64,000 bases of DNA from contig JAEZMV010000015.1 of the NCBI GenBank assembly GCA_023414875.1, forward strand, positions 1 through 64,000. The letters run 5' to 3'. Source of the DNA: Bacillota bacterium (lineage in GTDB: Bacteria > Bacillota > Clostridia > Lachnospirales > Lachnospiraceae). Position 1 is the stretch's first letter; the number at the start of each line of letters is the position of its first letter. A program made the position numbers and the translations under genes. Below the pieces are notes generated by a model. It worked only from the letters and a program-made list of their open reading frames with translations. It searched no databases and was not told the origin of the DNA. Shown here in pieces: positions 34,473 through 43,018 of this stretch.

Positions 34473-35310
34473 TTAATTGCTCCTTTACGTAATTGGGAAG
34501 TGCAAAGGCTCCTTTATGAAGCTTTGTATTATAGTATTTCGTTTTAATACCAAGAGAATTCCATCTTTCTTCCTCTAAATGATGAATTGGATCAATCTGT
34601 TTTGAGGCGTAACCAAACAGCCAGTGACCGGAGGGATAGGTCGGAATATGTGCCTGATATACCCTTGCAATCGGAAACGTCTCCTTAATTCTCTGATGAG
34701 CACGTTTCATAGCTTCGATATAAGCATCATAATAAGTACTTTCATGCTGATTCACTAGTATACCGTTATCCTTTAATGAATTATAGCAATTACCGTAAAA
34801 TTCCTTGGTAAACAGTCCTTCTCCAGGTCCGAAGGGATCAGTAGAATCAACCAGAATCAAGTCATACTCATTGGTTTTTCTTCGAACGAATTTCAAACCG
34901 TCTTCATAATAGATATGAACTCTTGGGTCCTCCAGGCTACAGGAGGTCTGAGGTAAGTACTTTTTACAGGCTTCTACAACCATAGAATCAATTTCAACCA
35001 TATCAATCTGCTCTATGGTCCGATATCTGGTAAGTTCACGGATGGTTCCACCATCACCGGCACCGATAACCAATACCTTCTTAATCTCCAAATTTGATGC
35101 CATGGGTACATGGACAATCATATCATGATAGATAAATTCATCCTTTTCCGTAACCATCAGACAGCCATCCAAGGTTAAGGCACGCCCAAACTCTACCGTA
35201 TCCAATATAGCAATATGCTGAAAATCACTCTGACAGCTGTAAATCTGTTCTTTCACCTTTAATGAAAATCGTACATGGTCCGAATGATGCTCCGTATACC
35301 ATAATTCCAT
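34459..35310 (-). CDS. speE: Spermidine synthase (aminopropyltransferase)
   Basis: Transfers the aminopropyl group of decarboxylated SAM to putrescine. The 283-residue protein begins MELWYTEHHSDHVRFSLKV like Bacillus SpeE; conserved parts are EFGRALTLDGCLMVTEKDEFIYHDMIVH, VLVIGAGDGGTIREL and DLILVDSTDPFGPGEGLF. AAAGGA stands 12 bases before the chosen ATG; earlier in-frame ATGs add 4 or 11 residues outside the family pattern. Overlaps speB. Whether putrescine or agmatine is the true acceptor is not decided by the sequence. Confidence 0.93.
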   Translation of the reverse strand: MELWYTEHHSDHVRFSLKVKEQIYSCQSDFQHIAILDTVEFGRALTLDGCLMVTEKDEFIYHDMIVHVPMASNLEIKKVLVIGAGDGGTIRELTRYRTIEQIDMVEIDSMVVEACKKYLPQTSCSLEDPRVHIYYEDGLKFVRRKTNEYDLILVDSTDPFGPGEGLFTKEFYGNCYNSLKDNGILVNQHESTYYDAYIEAMKRAHQRIKETFPIARVYQAHIPTYPSGHWLFGYASKQIDPIHHLEEERWNSLGIKTKYYNTKLHKGAFALPNYVKEQLNEDE

Positions 35311-35394
35311 ATCAATAACCATTCCTTTCTTCAAAGCCAGCATATTTTAGGCCGAGGTCCAATATTTACAAATAATGAAGCATGGCTGTTTTAC

Positions 35395-35464
35395 CGCATA
35401 TGCTTCATAGAATCCTGTATAATATAGTAATGAATTTCATTGGAATTCATAATAATATTTAACT
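35395..35464. repeat. Dispersed intergenic repeat, copy B
   Basis: About 70 bases beginning CGCATATGCTTCATAGAATCC and containing the hairpin ATGAATTTCATTGGAATTCAT. Related to 21969-22036. It lies in the 177-base gap between the speA stop and the speE start. Confidence 0.55.
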
Positions 35465-35487
35465 GTTTTTACTGAAATGAGATATTA

Positions 35488-36936
35488 CTAAAAATCAATA
35501 ATATTAATATGTTCTACCTTCATATCCTTAGGGCCGGTTAAAGAACTTCCCTTTTCCTTTGCATAATTAATATAATCGATGATTTCCTTCGTTATACGCT
35601 CACCGGGTGCCAGGATCGGAATGCCTGGAGGATAACACATAACAAACTCACCGGCAATATGCCCAATTCCATCCTTTAGTACAACGGACTTTTTATCATG
35701 ATAAAATGCCTTCTGTGGTGTACATGCCACCTCCGGATCAATATATTCATGATTTAGCATACCAACCTTATCCTTCCCGTAAAGACGTTTAATCTCAGAT
35801 AGAGCTGATATCAAGCGTTCTATTTCAAAGGCTCGGTCTCCGGCAGATATGATGGCCAGAATATTACCGATATCTCCAAATTCAATCTGAATGTCATATT
35901 CATCTCGAAGCAAATCATATACTTCTACCCCTGCCAGACCGATTTCACCGGTATGAACGGATAGCTTTGTCCGGTCAAAATTATAGATGGTATCCTTGTT
36001 GATTAATTCTGAGGAAAATGCATAATATCCACCTGTTTTATTAATCTCTTCCCTGGCATATTCGGCCAATGCAATCGTTTTAGAAACCAACTCTCGACCG
36101 TTTAAGACCATATTCTTTCTTGCCAAATCAAGAGAAGAAAGAAGTAAATAAGAACCGCTTGTTGTCTGTGTGAGATTAATAATCTGTCTTACGTATCCCG
36201 GATCTATATCATTTTTACACAATAAAAAAGAACTTTGTGTGAGAGATCCACCTGTTTTATGCATGCTGACAGCAGACATATCTGCACCGGCAGCCATAGC
36301 ACTGATGGGCAGCTCATCACCAAAGTAAAAATGTGCTCCATGTGCCTCATCAACAAGCACCTTAATTCCGTGCTGATGAGCTAATTTTACGATTTCAGTC
36401 AAATTGGAGCATATACCATAGTAGGTTGGATTGTTAATCAAAATTGCTTTCGCGTCCGGATGCTCTGTAATCGCAGCCTCAATACCCTCCAGTGACATTC
36501 CAAGAGGTATTCCTAATTCATGATTTACTCCGGGATTGACATAGACTGGGACCGCACCGCATACTACTAACGCATTAATAGAGCTCCGGTGAACATTTCT
36601 TGGCATAATAATCTTATCTCCTGCTTTGCAGGTAGACATAATCATTGCTTGTACTGCAGCTGTTGTTCCATTAACCATAAAAAAAGCCGCATCTGCACCA
36701 AAGGCCTCAGCAGCCAGTTCCTCCGCAGCCTTGATCACGGAAACCGGATGAATTAGATTGTCTAAAGGCTTCATGGAATTCACATCCACTCTAAGACAAT
36801 CCATTCCTAAAAAATCCGTAAGCTCCGGGTTGCCCCTTCCACCCTTATGTCCAGGTACATCAAAAGGCACAACCCTGTTCTTTTTATGATTTAATAATGC
36901 ATCATGAATGGGTGCATTCTGTTGTGTATATTTCAT
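35488..36936 (-). CDS. speA: Arginine decarboxylase, aminotransferase-fold type
   Basis: PLP enzyme of the Orn/Lys/Arg decarboxylase major group, Bacillus SpeA type, producing agmatine from arginine. The 482-residue protein starts MKYTQQNAPIHDALL (GGAG 6 bases upstream). Marks are VPFDVPGHKGGRGNPEL, FMVNGTTAAVQAMI, VLVDEAHGAHFYFG and the PLP lysine in SMHKTGGSLTQSS. A lysine decarboxylase activity cannot be excluded from sequence alone, but the neighbouring agmatinase supports arginine. It lies 17 bases downstream of speD. Confidence 0.88.
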   Translation of the reverse strand: MKYTQQNAPIHDALLNHKKNRVVPFDVPGHKGGRGNPELTDFLGMDCLRVDVNSMKPLDNLIHPVSVIKAAEELAAEAFGADAAFFMVNGTTAAVQAMIMSTCKAGDKIIMPRNVHRSSINALVVCGAVPVYVNPGVNHELGIPLGMSLEGIEAAITEHPDAKAILINNPTYYGICSNLTEIVKLAHQHGIKVLVDEAHGAHFYFGDELPISAMAAGADMSAVSMHKTGGSLTQSSFLLCKNDIDPGYVRQIINLTQTTSGSYLLLSSLDLARKNMVLNGRELVSKTIALAEYAREEINKTGGYYAFSSELINKDTIYNFDRTKLSVHTGEIGLAGVEVYDLLRDEYDIQIEFGDIGNILAIISAGDRAFEIERLISALSEIKRLYGKDKVGMLNHEYIDPEVACTPQKAFYHDKKSVVLKDGIGHIAGEFVMCYPPGIPILAPGERITKEIIDYINYAKEKGSSLTGPKDMKVEHINIIDF

Positions 36937-36953
36937 GCCGTTCTCCATTCTTC

Positions 36954-37766
36954 CTAGTATATATTCATTCCGCTGAATATTTCGATCATTTCCTTACGAA
37001 GACTATTCGTAATGTCAAGTCTTTGTTTTGGAGGCAGTTCATATACATCTTTATTAAATAGGTAATTTTGTAATTCAATTTCTTTTATCAGCATTTTTGT
37101 ATGGAATATATTAGACTGATAAACATTAACATCAATTGCATCATATCTGGTTAAAGTCTGATCATCGATGTAATCCTGAATGGAGGTAATATTATGATCA
37201 ATAAAGTATTTCATTCCATGTAGATCTCTTGTAAAGCCTCTAACACGGTAGTCTATGGTAATAATATCGGAATCAAAGCTTCCGATTAAATAATCTAAGG
37301 CATTCAAAGGAGAAATCTCACCACAGGTTGATACATCAATATCAACACGGAAGGTAGAGATAGAATTATCAGGATGATGTTCCGGGAAGGTGTGTACGGT
37401 AACGTGACTCTTATCAAGATGCGCATGGACCGTATCTCTCGGAGATTTTAAATACTTACCCTGATTACAGGATTCATCAATATGATCAGAAGATAAGGAT
37501 CCCTCAGCTATTAATATATTTACTGAAGCACCCTGTGGATCATAATCTTGTTTTGATATATTAAGTATATGTGCACCAATCATTTCGGTAACATCTACCA
37601 AGATTTTTGTCAAACGCTCCGAATTATATTGCTCATCTATATAAGCGATATAATCCTTTTGTTCTCTCTCACTTTTTGCATAGCAAACATCATAAATGTT
37701 GAAGCTAAGTGTTTTTGTGAGGTTGTTAAAGCCATATAAGGTAAGCTTTTTATCCAACCCAAACAT
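36954..37766 (-). CDS. speD: S-adenosylmethionine decarboxylase proenzyme
   Basis: Pyruvoyl enzyme that self-cleaves and supplies decarboxylated SAM for aminopropyl transfer. The 270-residue protein is of the long enterobacterial class, not the 125-residue Bacillus class: the processing-site region HLDKSHVTVHTFPEHHPD (cleavage before the serine), STCGEISPLNALDYLI and IDYRVRGFTRDLHGMKYFID closely match E. coli SpeD. An ATG start is chosen; a GTG lies one codon earlier. First gene of the polyamine run. Confidence 0.93.
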   Translation of the reverse strand: MFGLDKKLTLYGFNNLTKTLSFNIYDVCYAKSEREQKDYIAYIDEQYNSERLTKILVDVTEMIGAHILNISKQDYDPQGASVNILIAEGSLSSDHIDESCNQGKYLKSPRDTVHAHLDKSHVTVHTFPEHHPDNSISTFRVDIDVSTCGEISPLNALDYLIGSFDSDIITIDYRVRGFTRDLHGMKYFIDHNITSIQDYIDDQTLTRYDAIDVNVYQSNIFHTKMLIKEIELQNYLFNKDVYELPPKQRLDITNSLRKEMIEIFSGMNIY

Positions 37767-37968
37767 CACAACCTTTCCTTAAAGTAATGGTGCTGCTGAT
37801 ATTATAAAAACAAATTATACACAGAAATTTAAATTAAATATTTTAGAAGTAAATACGTTGTATAATGTATCAAGATATGTAACAGCATGGACTATTATAC
37901 AAAAATGTATTCAAAGATGCAAGCATTATTTTTAATATTTCTAAACCACAAGTTTAGTATTACTGTCA
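37767..37968. other. Leader region upstream of speD
   Basis: About 200 very AT-rich bases that should hold the speD promoter. A TATAAT (minus strand, near 37812) is visible without a convincing -35 box. No reading frame. Confidence 0.35.
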
Positions 37969-38118
37969 CTTTCGCGTATAAACAGATTACTCCATAAAAA
38001 AGACAAAGGTTCGCCATGCTTGCATGAGCGAACCTTCGTCTTTTTTATGGATAAGTGTAACGCGAGCGAAAAAGCCGCTCGCGGCTCCTGGCTTGTGTAA
38101 TCTGTTTATACGCGAAAG
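37969..38118. repeat. 150-bp nested inverted-repeat element behind scpB
   Basis: Perfect 22-bp outer arms (37969-37990 and 38097-38118, starting CTTTCGCGTATAAACAG) enclose two further hairpins: a 28-bp nearly perfect stem at 37992-38050 with six-T arms, and CGCGAGCG/CGCTCGCG at 38061-38083. The element begins 1 base beyond the scpB stop codon. The first inner hairpin is an excellent bidirectional terminator; the outer arms look like the terminal repeats of a small mobile element. No flanking target duplication was seen. Confidence 0.8.
37992..38050. terminator. Intrinsic terminator after scpB
   Basis: GACAAAGGTTCGCCATGC pairs with GCATGAGCGAACCTTCGTC with one mismatch and one bulge, flanked by AAAAAA and TTTTTT, so it can work in both directions. 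Confidence 0.8.
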
Positions 38119-38119
38119 A

Positions 38120-38689
38120 CTAGATATCCAGCTTCAACTGTATCTCTTCTTCCGCTTCCAGTTTAAAGTCTTCAATCTTCTCTGGATTCAGGATTGGAAG
38201 CGCATCCAATGACTGCAGGCCAAAGCACCTTAAAAATTCCTCTGTAGTGCCAAATAGAATAGGTCGTCCTGGGGCATCCATTCTTCCCATTTCACTAACC
38301 AGATTATATTCTACCAGCTTATTTACCGCATGATCTGTTTTTACACCACGGATTGCCTCAATCTGAAGCTTCGTAATTGGCTGTTTATAAGCAATAATTG
38401 ATAGTGTCTCAAGCAGTACATCGGTCAATATATGTTTCTTCGGAATATGTGTTATCTTAATAATGGATTCATACATGGAGGGTTTAGTACACAACTGAAA
38501 TGCTCCGTCCAGTTCGATGATATGAATACCGCGTTCCTCATTCTCATATTGATCCATCATATTGTGTATAATTTTTCTGATTGTATCTTCGTCATGATCC
38601 AAAGCTCCTGCAATTCGCTCCAGCTCCACGGCTTCGCCCATCGTAAATAAAATTGCTTCAATTTGCGCTTCGATTAGTTTTAACTCCAT
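38120..38689 (-). CDS. scpB: Segregation and condensation protein B
   Basis: Partner of SMC and ScpA. The 189-residue protein has two winged-helix domains: EAILFTMGEAVELERIAGAL at the N-terminus and TLSIIAYKQPITKLQIEAIRGV near residues 93-115, with RPILFGTTEEFLRCFGL near 143-160. Its ATG overlaps the scpA stop (TAATG) with GGAGG inside scpA, so the two are coupled. Followed at once by a nested inverted-repeat element. Confidence 0.96.
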   Translation of the reverse strand: MELKLIEAQIEAILFTMGEAVELERIAGALDHDEDTIRKIIHNMMDQYENEERGIHIIELDGAFQLCTKPSMYESIIKITHIPKKHILTDVLLETLSIIAYKQPITKLQIEAIRGVKTDHAVNKLVEYNLVSEMGRMDAPGRPILFGTTEEFLRCFGLQSLDALPILNPEKIEDFKLEAEEEIQLKLDI

Positions 38690-39465
38690 TAAAAACCAAC
38701 CTCCTCCATTTGTATGATATCGGATGCCAGGTAAGTGATCATGATATCATCAAATAAAATCTCCTGTTCGATATTAATTCTTCCGATTTTAATTAACTCT
38801 AAGATACTTAAAAATGTAACGATTACTTCCATCTTGCTATGCTGTGCTTCCAGTAGACTACGGAATGAAAATGTTTTATGTAATAATCCATATTGCTGAA
38901 TTTGAGAAAATTTTTCAGATAAATTAATTTCCTCCTGCTCAATTTTACCGAATTTGCTTCGGATCGGATCGATTTTATCCGCCTGTTTTTTTACGATGGA
39001 TTTGAATATTTCATGAAGCTTCGACAGCGTAAGATCAGATAACAGTCCCTCCACATCAATATCCTCTTTATAATCAGATATTTCCTGAGGAATGGTCGGG
39101 GGTTTAAACAAGACTCTGGAAGCATCCATCTGCTTGTCCTTCAATTCCCCTGATATATATTTATACATTTTGTATTCTAACAGACGCTCCACCAGCTCTT
39201 GTCTTGGATCCAGCGGTTCCTCATCCTCATTTACCTCTACTGGTAGTAGCATCTTAGATTTAATATTAATCAGGGTTGCCGCCATAACCAAAAATTCACT
39301 CATAATTTCAAGATTTTTGGTCTCCATATGCTTAATATAATCCAGATACTGCTCCGTAATAACAATAATCGGGATATCATAAATATTTACTTTATTTTTA
39401 TCAATCAAATGAAGCAGAAGGTCAAGCGGTCCTTCAAATGCTTCCAGTTTTACCGGAATACCCAT
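38689..39465 (-). CDS. scpA: Segregation and condensation protein A
   Basis: Kleisin that bridges the SMC heads. The 258-residue protein starts MGIPVKLEAFEGPLDLLLHLI, the kleisin N-terminus, with YLDYIKHMETKNLEIMSEFLVMAATLI next, an acidic middle and a C-terminal winged helix (VIVTFLSILELIKIGRINIEQ). GGGAGG stands 6 bases before the ATG. It is preceded by a leader with several hairpins and overlaps scpB. Confidence 0.95.
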   Translation of the reverse strand: MGIPVKLEAFEGPLDLLLHLIDKNKVNIYDIPIIVITEQYLDYIKHMETKNLEIMSEFLVMAATLINIKSKMLLPVEVNEDEEPLDPRQELVERLLEYKMYKYISGELKDKQMDASRVLFKPPTIPQEISDYKEDIDVEGLLSDLTLSKLHEIFKSIVKKQADKIDPIRSKFGKIEQEEINLSEKFSQIQQYGLLHKTFSFRSLLEAQHSKMEVIVTFLSILELIKIGRINIEQEILFDDIMITYLASDIIQMEEVGF

Positions 39466-39475
39466 ATTAACCTCC

Positions 39476-39585
39476 CATGCTGCATCTTTGATGCAGCTCT
39501 AAATGCCGGAAGAACAAGGTGTGAGTGCCATTGCACGAACATCGTAGTTCTTCCCGTGTGAATTTGCCCTTTAATTCACACTAAC
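39476..39585 (-). promoter_or_regulatory. Structured 5' leader of scpA
   Basis: Three hairpins in a row in the transcript just before the scpA ribosome site: GTGTGAATT/AATTCACAC, then GGAAGAAC/GTTCTTCC with an inner GTGC/GCAC, then GCTGCATC/GATGCAGC. A second GGGAGGTTA ribosome-like site stands at 39582-39590 without a long reading frame. Function unknown; it may be a regulatory leader. Confidence 0.45.
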
Positions 39586-39691
39586 CTCCCACAAAATAAT
39601 GTTCTTAAAGAACAGAACAATAATCGCTATTTTATATTTGTAACCTAGCAATAACATGATATTAGTCCATACATAAGGTCAGATGATAAGC

Positions 39692-40606
39692 TTATTCACA
39701 TTTTAAAATAACCTGTACGATTTCAGGAACATTAAACAATCTTGGCATGACTGAATGGGAACCGAGACCTCTAGAGACAACCATCTGCTGACCGTCCTCT
39801 GTATGGTTACCGGAATGATATTTAGGGAAGAATTTCGCTTGTGGAGATAAAACACCTCCAACTCCCGGAAGTCTGACCATTCCACCATGTAAGTGACCTG
39901 AGATCGTCAGATCGGCACCCCAGCGCGCATAATCCATAAAGAATACGGGGTTGTGAGCTATCAGGAGCTGGTACTCCTTAGGTGAACTTTCTCCAATGAG
40001 AGACTCCAGATATTTTTCTTCTATGGCTGGAAGCTTATTACGTTCAAAATACTTCTGGCCAATGGAAACACCGGTAATTCTTATGTTTGTATGATTCTTA
40101 GTGTAATAATTACTTTCATTATCAAGAAAGACTACATTTAACTTTCTTAACTTTTCTTTATATTCTACCCATGTAGAATAAGCTTCTTTTAAAGCTTTTT
40201 CCTTTTGTGTCAGGTTACTGTTATCCGATTTGGTGTTACCGGCAAAGCTATTTCCGATTAATTCCATCCTCTGCTCATGGTTTCCGTAAGCATAATATAT
40301 TTTATATTGTTTCGCTAAACACTCTAACAGTGTAAAAGCACTGCTGGGGTAACAGATTTCTCTCTTATTAATCATATCTCCTGCCACAATGATGAACTCA
40401 GGTGACATTTCCTTGATTCTTTTAATTAACCTTGCATTATTTTTACCAAAGGTACAATTATGAAGATCTGCTAAAACAATAAAATTTGTATTGTCAAAAT
40501 TCTTTGGGAGCTTTGCAGAGAATATGTGATATCTCGCCGAAACGAGCAGTTTCTGCTCTATCAAAGCCCATAAGATAAGTATCAGAATAATTCCTGCCAC
40601 GATCAT
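39692..40606 (-). CDS. Metallophosphoesterase (YkuE/YaeI-like)
   Basis: Membrane-anchored calcineurin-like phosphoesterase of about 304 residues, of a family acting on lipid or nucleotide phosphates. An N-terminal membrane segment (IVAGIILILILWALI) leads to metal-binding blocks VLADLHN, VAGDMIN, YAYGNHEQ, LLIAHNP and ISGHLHGGMVRLPG. I place the start at the ATG of MIVAGII because AAGGAG lies upstream, though at a long 14 bases; an ATG 14 codons earlier lacks a ribosome site. It lies about 225 bases upstream of scpA. Confidence 0.83.
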   Translation of the reverse strand: MIVAGIILILILWALIEQKLLVSARYHIFSAKLPKNFDNTNFIVLADLHNCTFGKNNARLIKRIKEMSPEFIIVAGDMINKREICYPSSAFTLLECLAKQYKIYYAYGNHEQRMELIGNSFAGNTKSDNSNLTQKEKALKEAYSTWVEYKEKLRKLNVVFLDNESNYYTKNHTNIRITGVSIGQKYFERNKLPAIEEKYLESLIGESSPKEYQLLIAHNPVFFMDYARWGADLTISGHLHGGMVRLPGVGGVLSPQAKFFPKYHSGNHTEDGQQMVVSRGLGSHSVMPRLFNVPEIVQVILKCE

Positions 40607-40783
40607 TTGTTTCTTGCAATCTCCTTTCCAATATCTGTGTCTAAGCATAGTTACACTACTTATGTTAATGGAATACTTTATATAGTCATACCTATTATAC
40701 TATACTAGTAAGGCTATAATGTGTCAATAAGCTACTGAACGATTCCCTACACTACTGAACGAAAAAGGGATTCCCATACTAAT

Positions 40784-40826
40784 CAAAGAGGGATTCCCAG
40801 GTTAGTCCTTGGAAATCCCTCTTTTT
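40784..40826. terminator. Terminator after dacF
   Basis: AAAGAGGGATT pairs with AATCCCTCTTT over a 19-base loop, about 30 bases past the dacF stop. Immediately left lie partial copies of the same stem (AAAAAGGGATTCCC) and a repeated ACTACTGAACGA, so the terminator seems to sit on duplicated sequence. Confidence 0.65.
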
Positions 40827-40853
40827 CAGTCTGATAACACTCCTCGAAACCTA

Positions 40854-42086
40854 TTATTTAGCATCCATAAAATAACGATTTAAAACCTTAAAGAAGCAAT
40901 CCTTATAATTCGCTTTCCTAATTGACTCTGATGCAAGTATATCGATGCTTCCGATTTTGTCATTCTCATAATAATAAACTATTTCACCGATTTTATCATC
41001 CTTCGCAACCGGAGCAGGAACCTCTTCATATAGAATAACTTCTTTTCTGATATTCTCCGGTGTTCTGCCTTTCACACAAAGATAGGAAAATTCCTTACCT
41101 GTTTTACCCTGTACATTATCAGTAACACCTTTTTTTACTTTGACAGGGGCTAAAACGATATCGGAGTTGTTATCAAAATAGATACTATAATTAGCAAAGC
41201 CATAATTCAAAAGCTTTGAGGCTTCCATGAATCTGGTTTTTGTATCCGGAGCCGCCAGAATCACCGCAATCAAATCCATTTTATTTCTTCTGGCCGATGC
41301 TGATAAACAGTATTTTGCCAATCCGGTGGATCCTGTTTTTAGTCCGGTAATTCCTTGATAAAACTTAACCAATTTATTCGTGTTTGTCAAACCAAATTCA
41401 GACTTTCCTTTTTTGGTCGTATGTATGATGGTGTCCATCCAAACGGTTGAATAATTACTGATTTCTGGATGATTCATTATAAGCGCTCTGGACATTAATG
41501 CAACATCATATGCAGAGGAATAATGATTATCGGTATCCAGACCACAACAATTAACAAAGTTAGTATTGTTCATTCCAAGTTCTTTTGCTTTTTTGTTCAT
41601 CTGAGCAACAAATTCCTCTTCGGAACCGGCGATTAACTCTGCCATAGCAACGGATGCATCATTTGCACTGGCAATACTAATACATTTAATCATCGTATCA
41701 ACGTCCTGAATCTCAAAAGGCTCCAGATAAACCTGAGAACCACCCATTGAGGCAGCATGCTCACTTACACTGACTTCATCAGTTAGTTTGATTTGACCGG
41801 AATCAATCGCCTCAAAAATAAGTAATAAGGTCATGATTTTTGTAATACTTGCCGGTTTCAGACGTTCATCCTTATTCTTTTCGTAAATAATTGTTCCTGT
41901 TGAACCCTCAATTAAAACTGCAGAAGGCGAGCTTAGGTTTAGTTGGGCATCAACCGCTGCGGTAACTGTAACTGCATCTGCATCTTTCTTTATAGAGGAG
42001 TTACTGATTTTCGCTTCCGTTGTATTTGGAAATAGTGAGAGTAAAAACATGGAACACAGGAGGATTACAGCACATAGTTTTTTCAT
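40854..42086 (-). CDS. dacF: D-alanyl-D-alanine carboxypeptidase, DacF type
   Basis: Secreted or membrane-tethered S11 peptidase that trims peptidoglycan, in this neighbourhood typically linked to sporulation. The 410-residue protein has a cleavable signal peptide (MKKLCAVILLCSMFLLSLF), the active-site SITK (about Ser80-Lys83), SAND near 143 and KTGSTGLAKYC near 248, then the C-terminal PBP5-like domain. GAGG precedes the ATG. Position with scpAB, pdp, xerD and spoIIM is a conserved clostridial neighbourhood. Paralogue at 27.5-28.8 kb. Confidence 0.92.
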   Translation of the reverse strand: MKKLCAVILLCSMFLLSLFPNTTEAKISNSSIKKDADAVTVTAAVDAQLNLSSPSAVLIEGSTGTIIYEKNKDERLKPASITKIMTLLLIFEAIDSGQIKLTDEVSVSEHAASMGGSQVYLEPFEIQDVDTMIKCISIASANDASVAMAELIAGSEEEFVAQMNKKAKELGMNNTNFVNCCGLDTDNHYSSAYDVALMSRALIMNHPEISNYSTVWMDTIIHTTKKGKSEFGLTNTNKLVKFYQGITGLKTGSTGLAKYCLSASARRNKMDLIAVILAAPDTKTRFMEASKLLNYGFANYSIYFDNNSDIVLAPVKVKKGVTDNVQGKTGKEFSYLCVKGRTPENIRKEVILYEEVPAPVAKDDKIGEIVYYYENDKIGSIDILASESIRKANYKDCFFKVLNRYFMDAK

Positions 42087-42305
42087 TCTTACCTCATTTC
42101 TGCGCTGCTTTTCATGTCTTGCTTGCTAGACTATACTCATATAAAAGCTTGTGTACGCAGCGCCGACACAAACCTTCTGAGAGAAAGAAAATACATGCCT
42201 TCGTACTTTCTTCCCATTTGCTCCGCAAAAATGTATTATTACTATTTTAATCCATGCTGTTAGTTTTTAGAACAAACCCATATTATATTTGTCTAAATTA
42301 TTAAA

Positions 42306-42878
42306 TTACTTAACCCAAACTGTGCATTTTAATTTTTTACCCTTTACTTTAGCATAAATAACAGTCTTCCCCTTACTTTTTGCCTTTATCTTTCCAAATG
42401 CATTGACGGTAGCAACCTTCTTGTCACTACTTTCCCACTTGGTATATGCGTTTGTTCCATATACCTTCAATCGATAGGATTTCCCAACCTTTAGCTCCAA
42501 TTTTTTTTGATTCAAATCAATAACATATACCCGACATTTAAATTCTTTTCCAGCTACTCTGGCAATAATAAATGCTTTTCCGGTTCGATGAGCAAATACC
42601 CTTCCGTTAAAATTAACTCCAGCCACTCTGAAATTCGTTGTAGTATAAGAAACATGCTTTTTAAAGCCAAATACGTAAAGCCGGAACTCCTCTCCTTTTA
42701 TTAAGTATAACTCCTGCTTGTTGATATGAGGGGCAAAGGGTGGAACTAAATTAGTACGATAATACATGGAAGAATGCTGAAACAAAAATATAATAATCAA
42801 TAGAAACGAAATCCCAATGATAACAATTTTATAAACTTGAAAAACCAGCGGTTGCTTCCTACGGGAATGATGCGACAT
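42306..42878 (-). CDS. Membrane-anchored protein with Big2 (bacterial Ig-like) domains
   Basis: 190-residue protein with a basic start, one membrane segment (about 18-37, IVIIGISFLLIIIFLF) and two Ig-like units outside the cell. The second unit shows the Big2 pattern SSDKKVATVNAFGKIKAKSKG followed by TVIYAKVKGKKLKCTVWV; the first is diverged (FNGRVFAHRTGKAFIIARVAG). AGGAG lies upstream. Such domains mediate surface binding, so a cell-surface role is likely. It lies between dacF and pdp. Confidence 0.78.
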   Translation of the reverse strand: MSHHSRRKQPLVFQVYKIVIIGISFLLIIIFLFQHSSMYYRTNLVPPFAPHINKQELYLIKGEEFRLYVFGFKKHVSYTTTNFRVAGVNFNGRVFAHRTGKAFIIARVAGKEFKCRVYVIDLNQKKLELKVGKSYRLKVYGTNAYTKWESSDKKVATVNAFGKIKAKSKGKTVIYAKVKGKKLKCTVWVK

Positions 42879-42956
42879 GAATTACCTCTCCTAAAGCTTA
42901 TAAATCTTTGTCTTATTCATATTCTATGAGTCAGCTCATGAATTTTGAATAAAATA

Positions 42957-43003
42957 ATAGCCGATACAAAACAAATTATAATTAAATGCTTTGTATCGAC
43001 TAT
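42957..43003 (-). terminator. Terminator after pdp
   Basis: ATAGTCGATACAAA pairs with TTTGTATCGGCTAT, then TATTTTATT on the minus strand, 15 bases past the pdp stop. Confidence 0.65.
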
Positions 43004-43018
43004 ATATAAACCTCTTGT

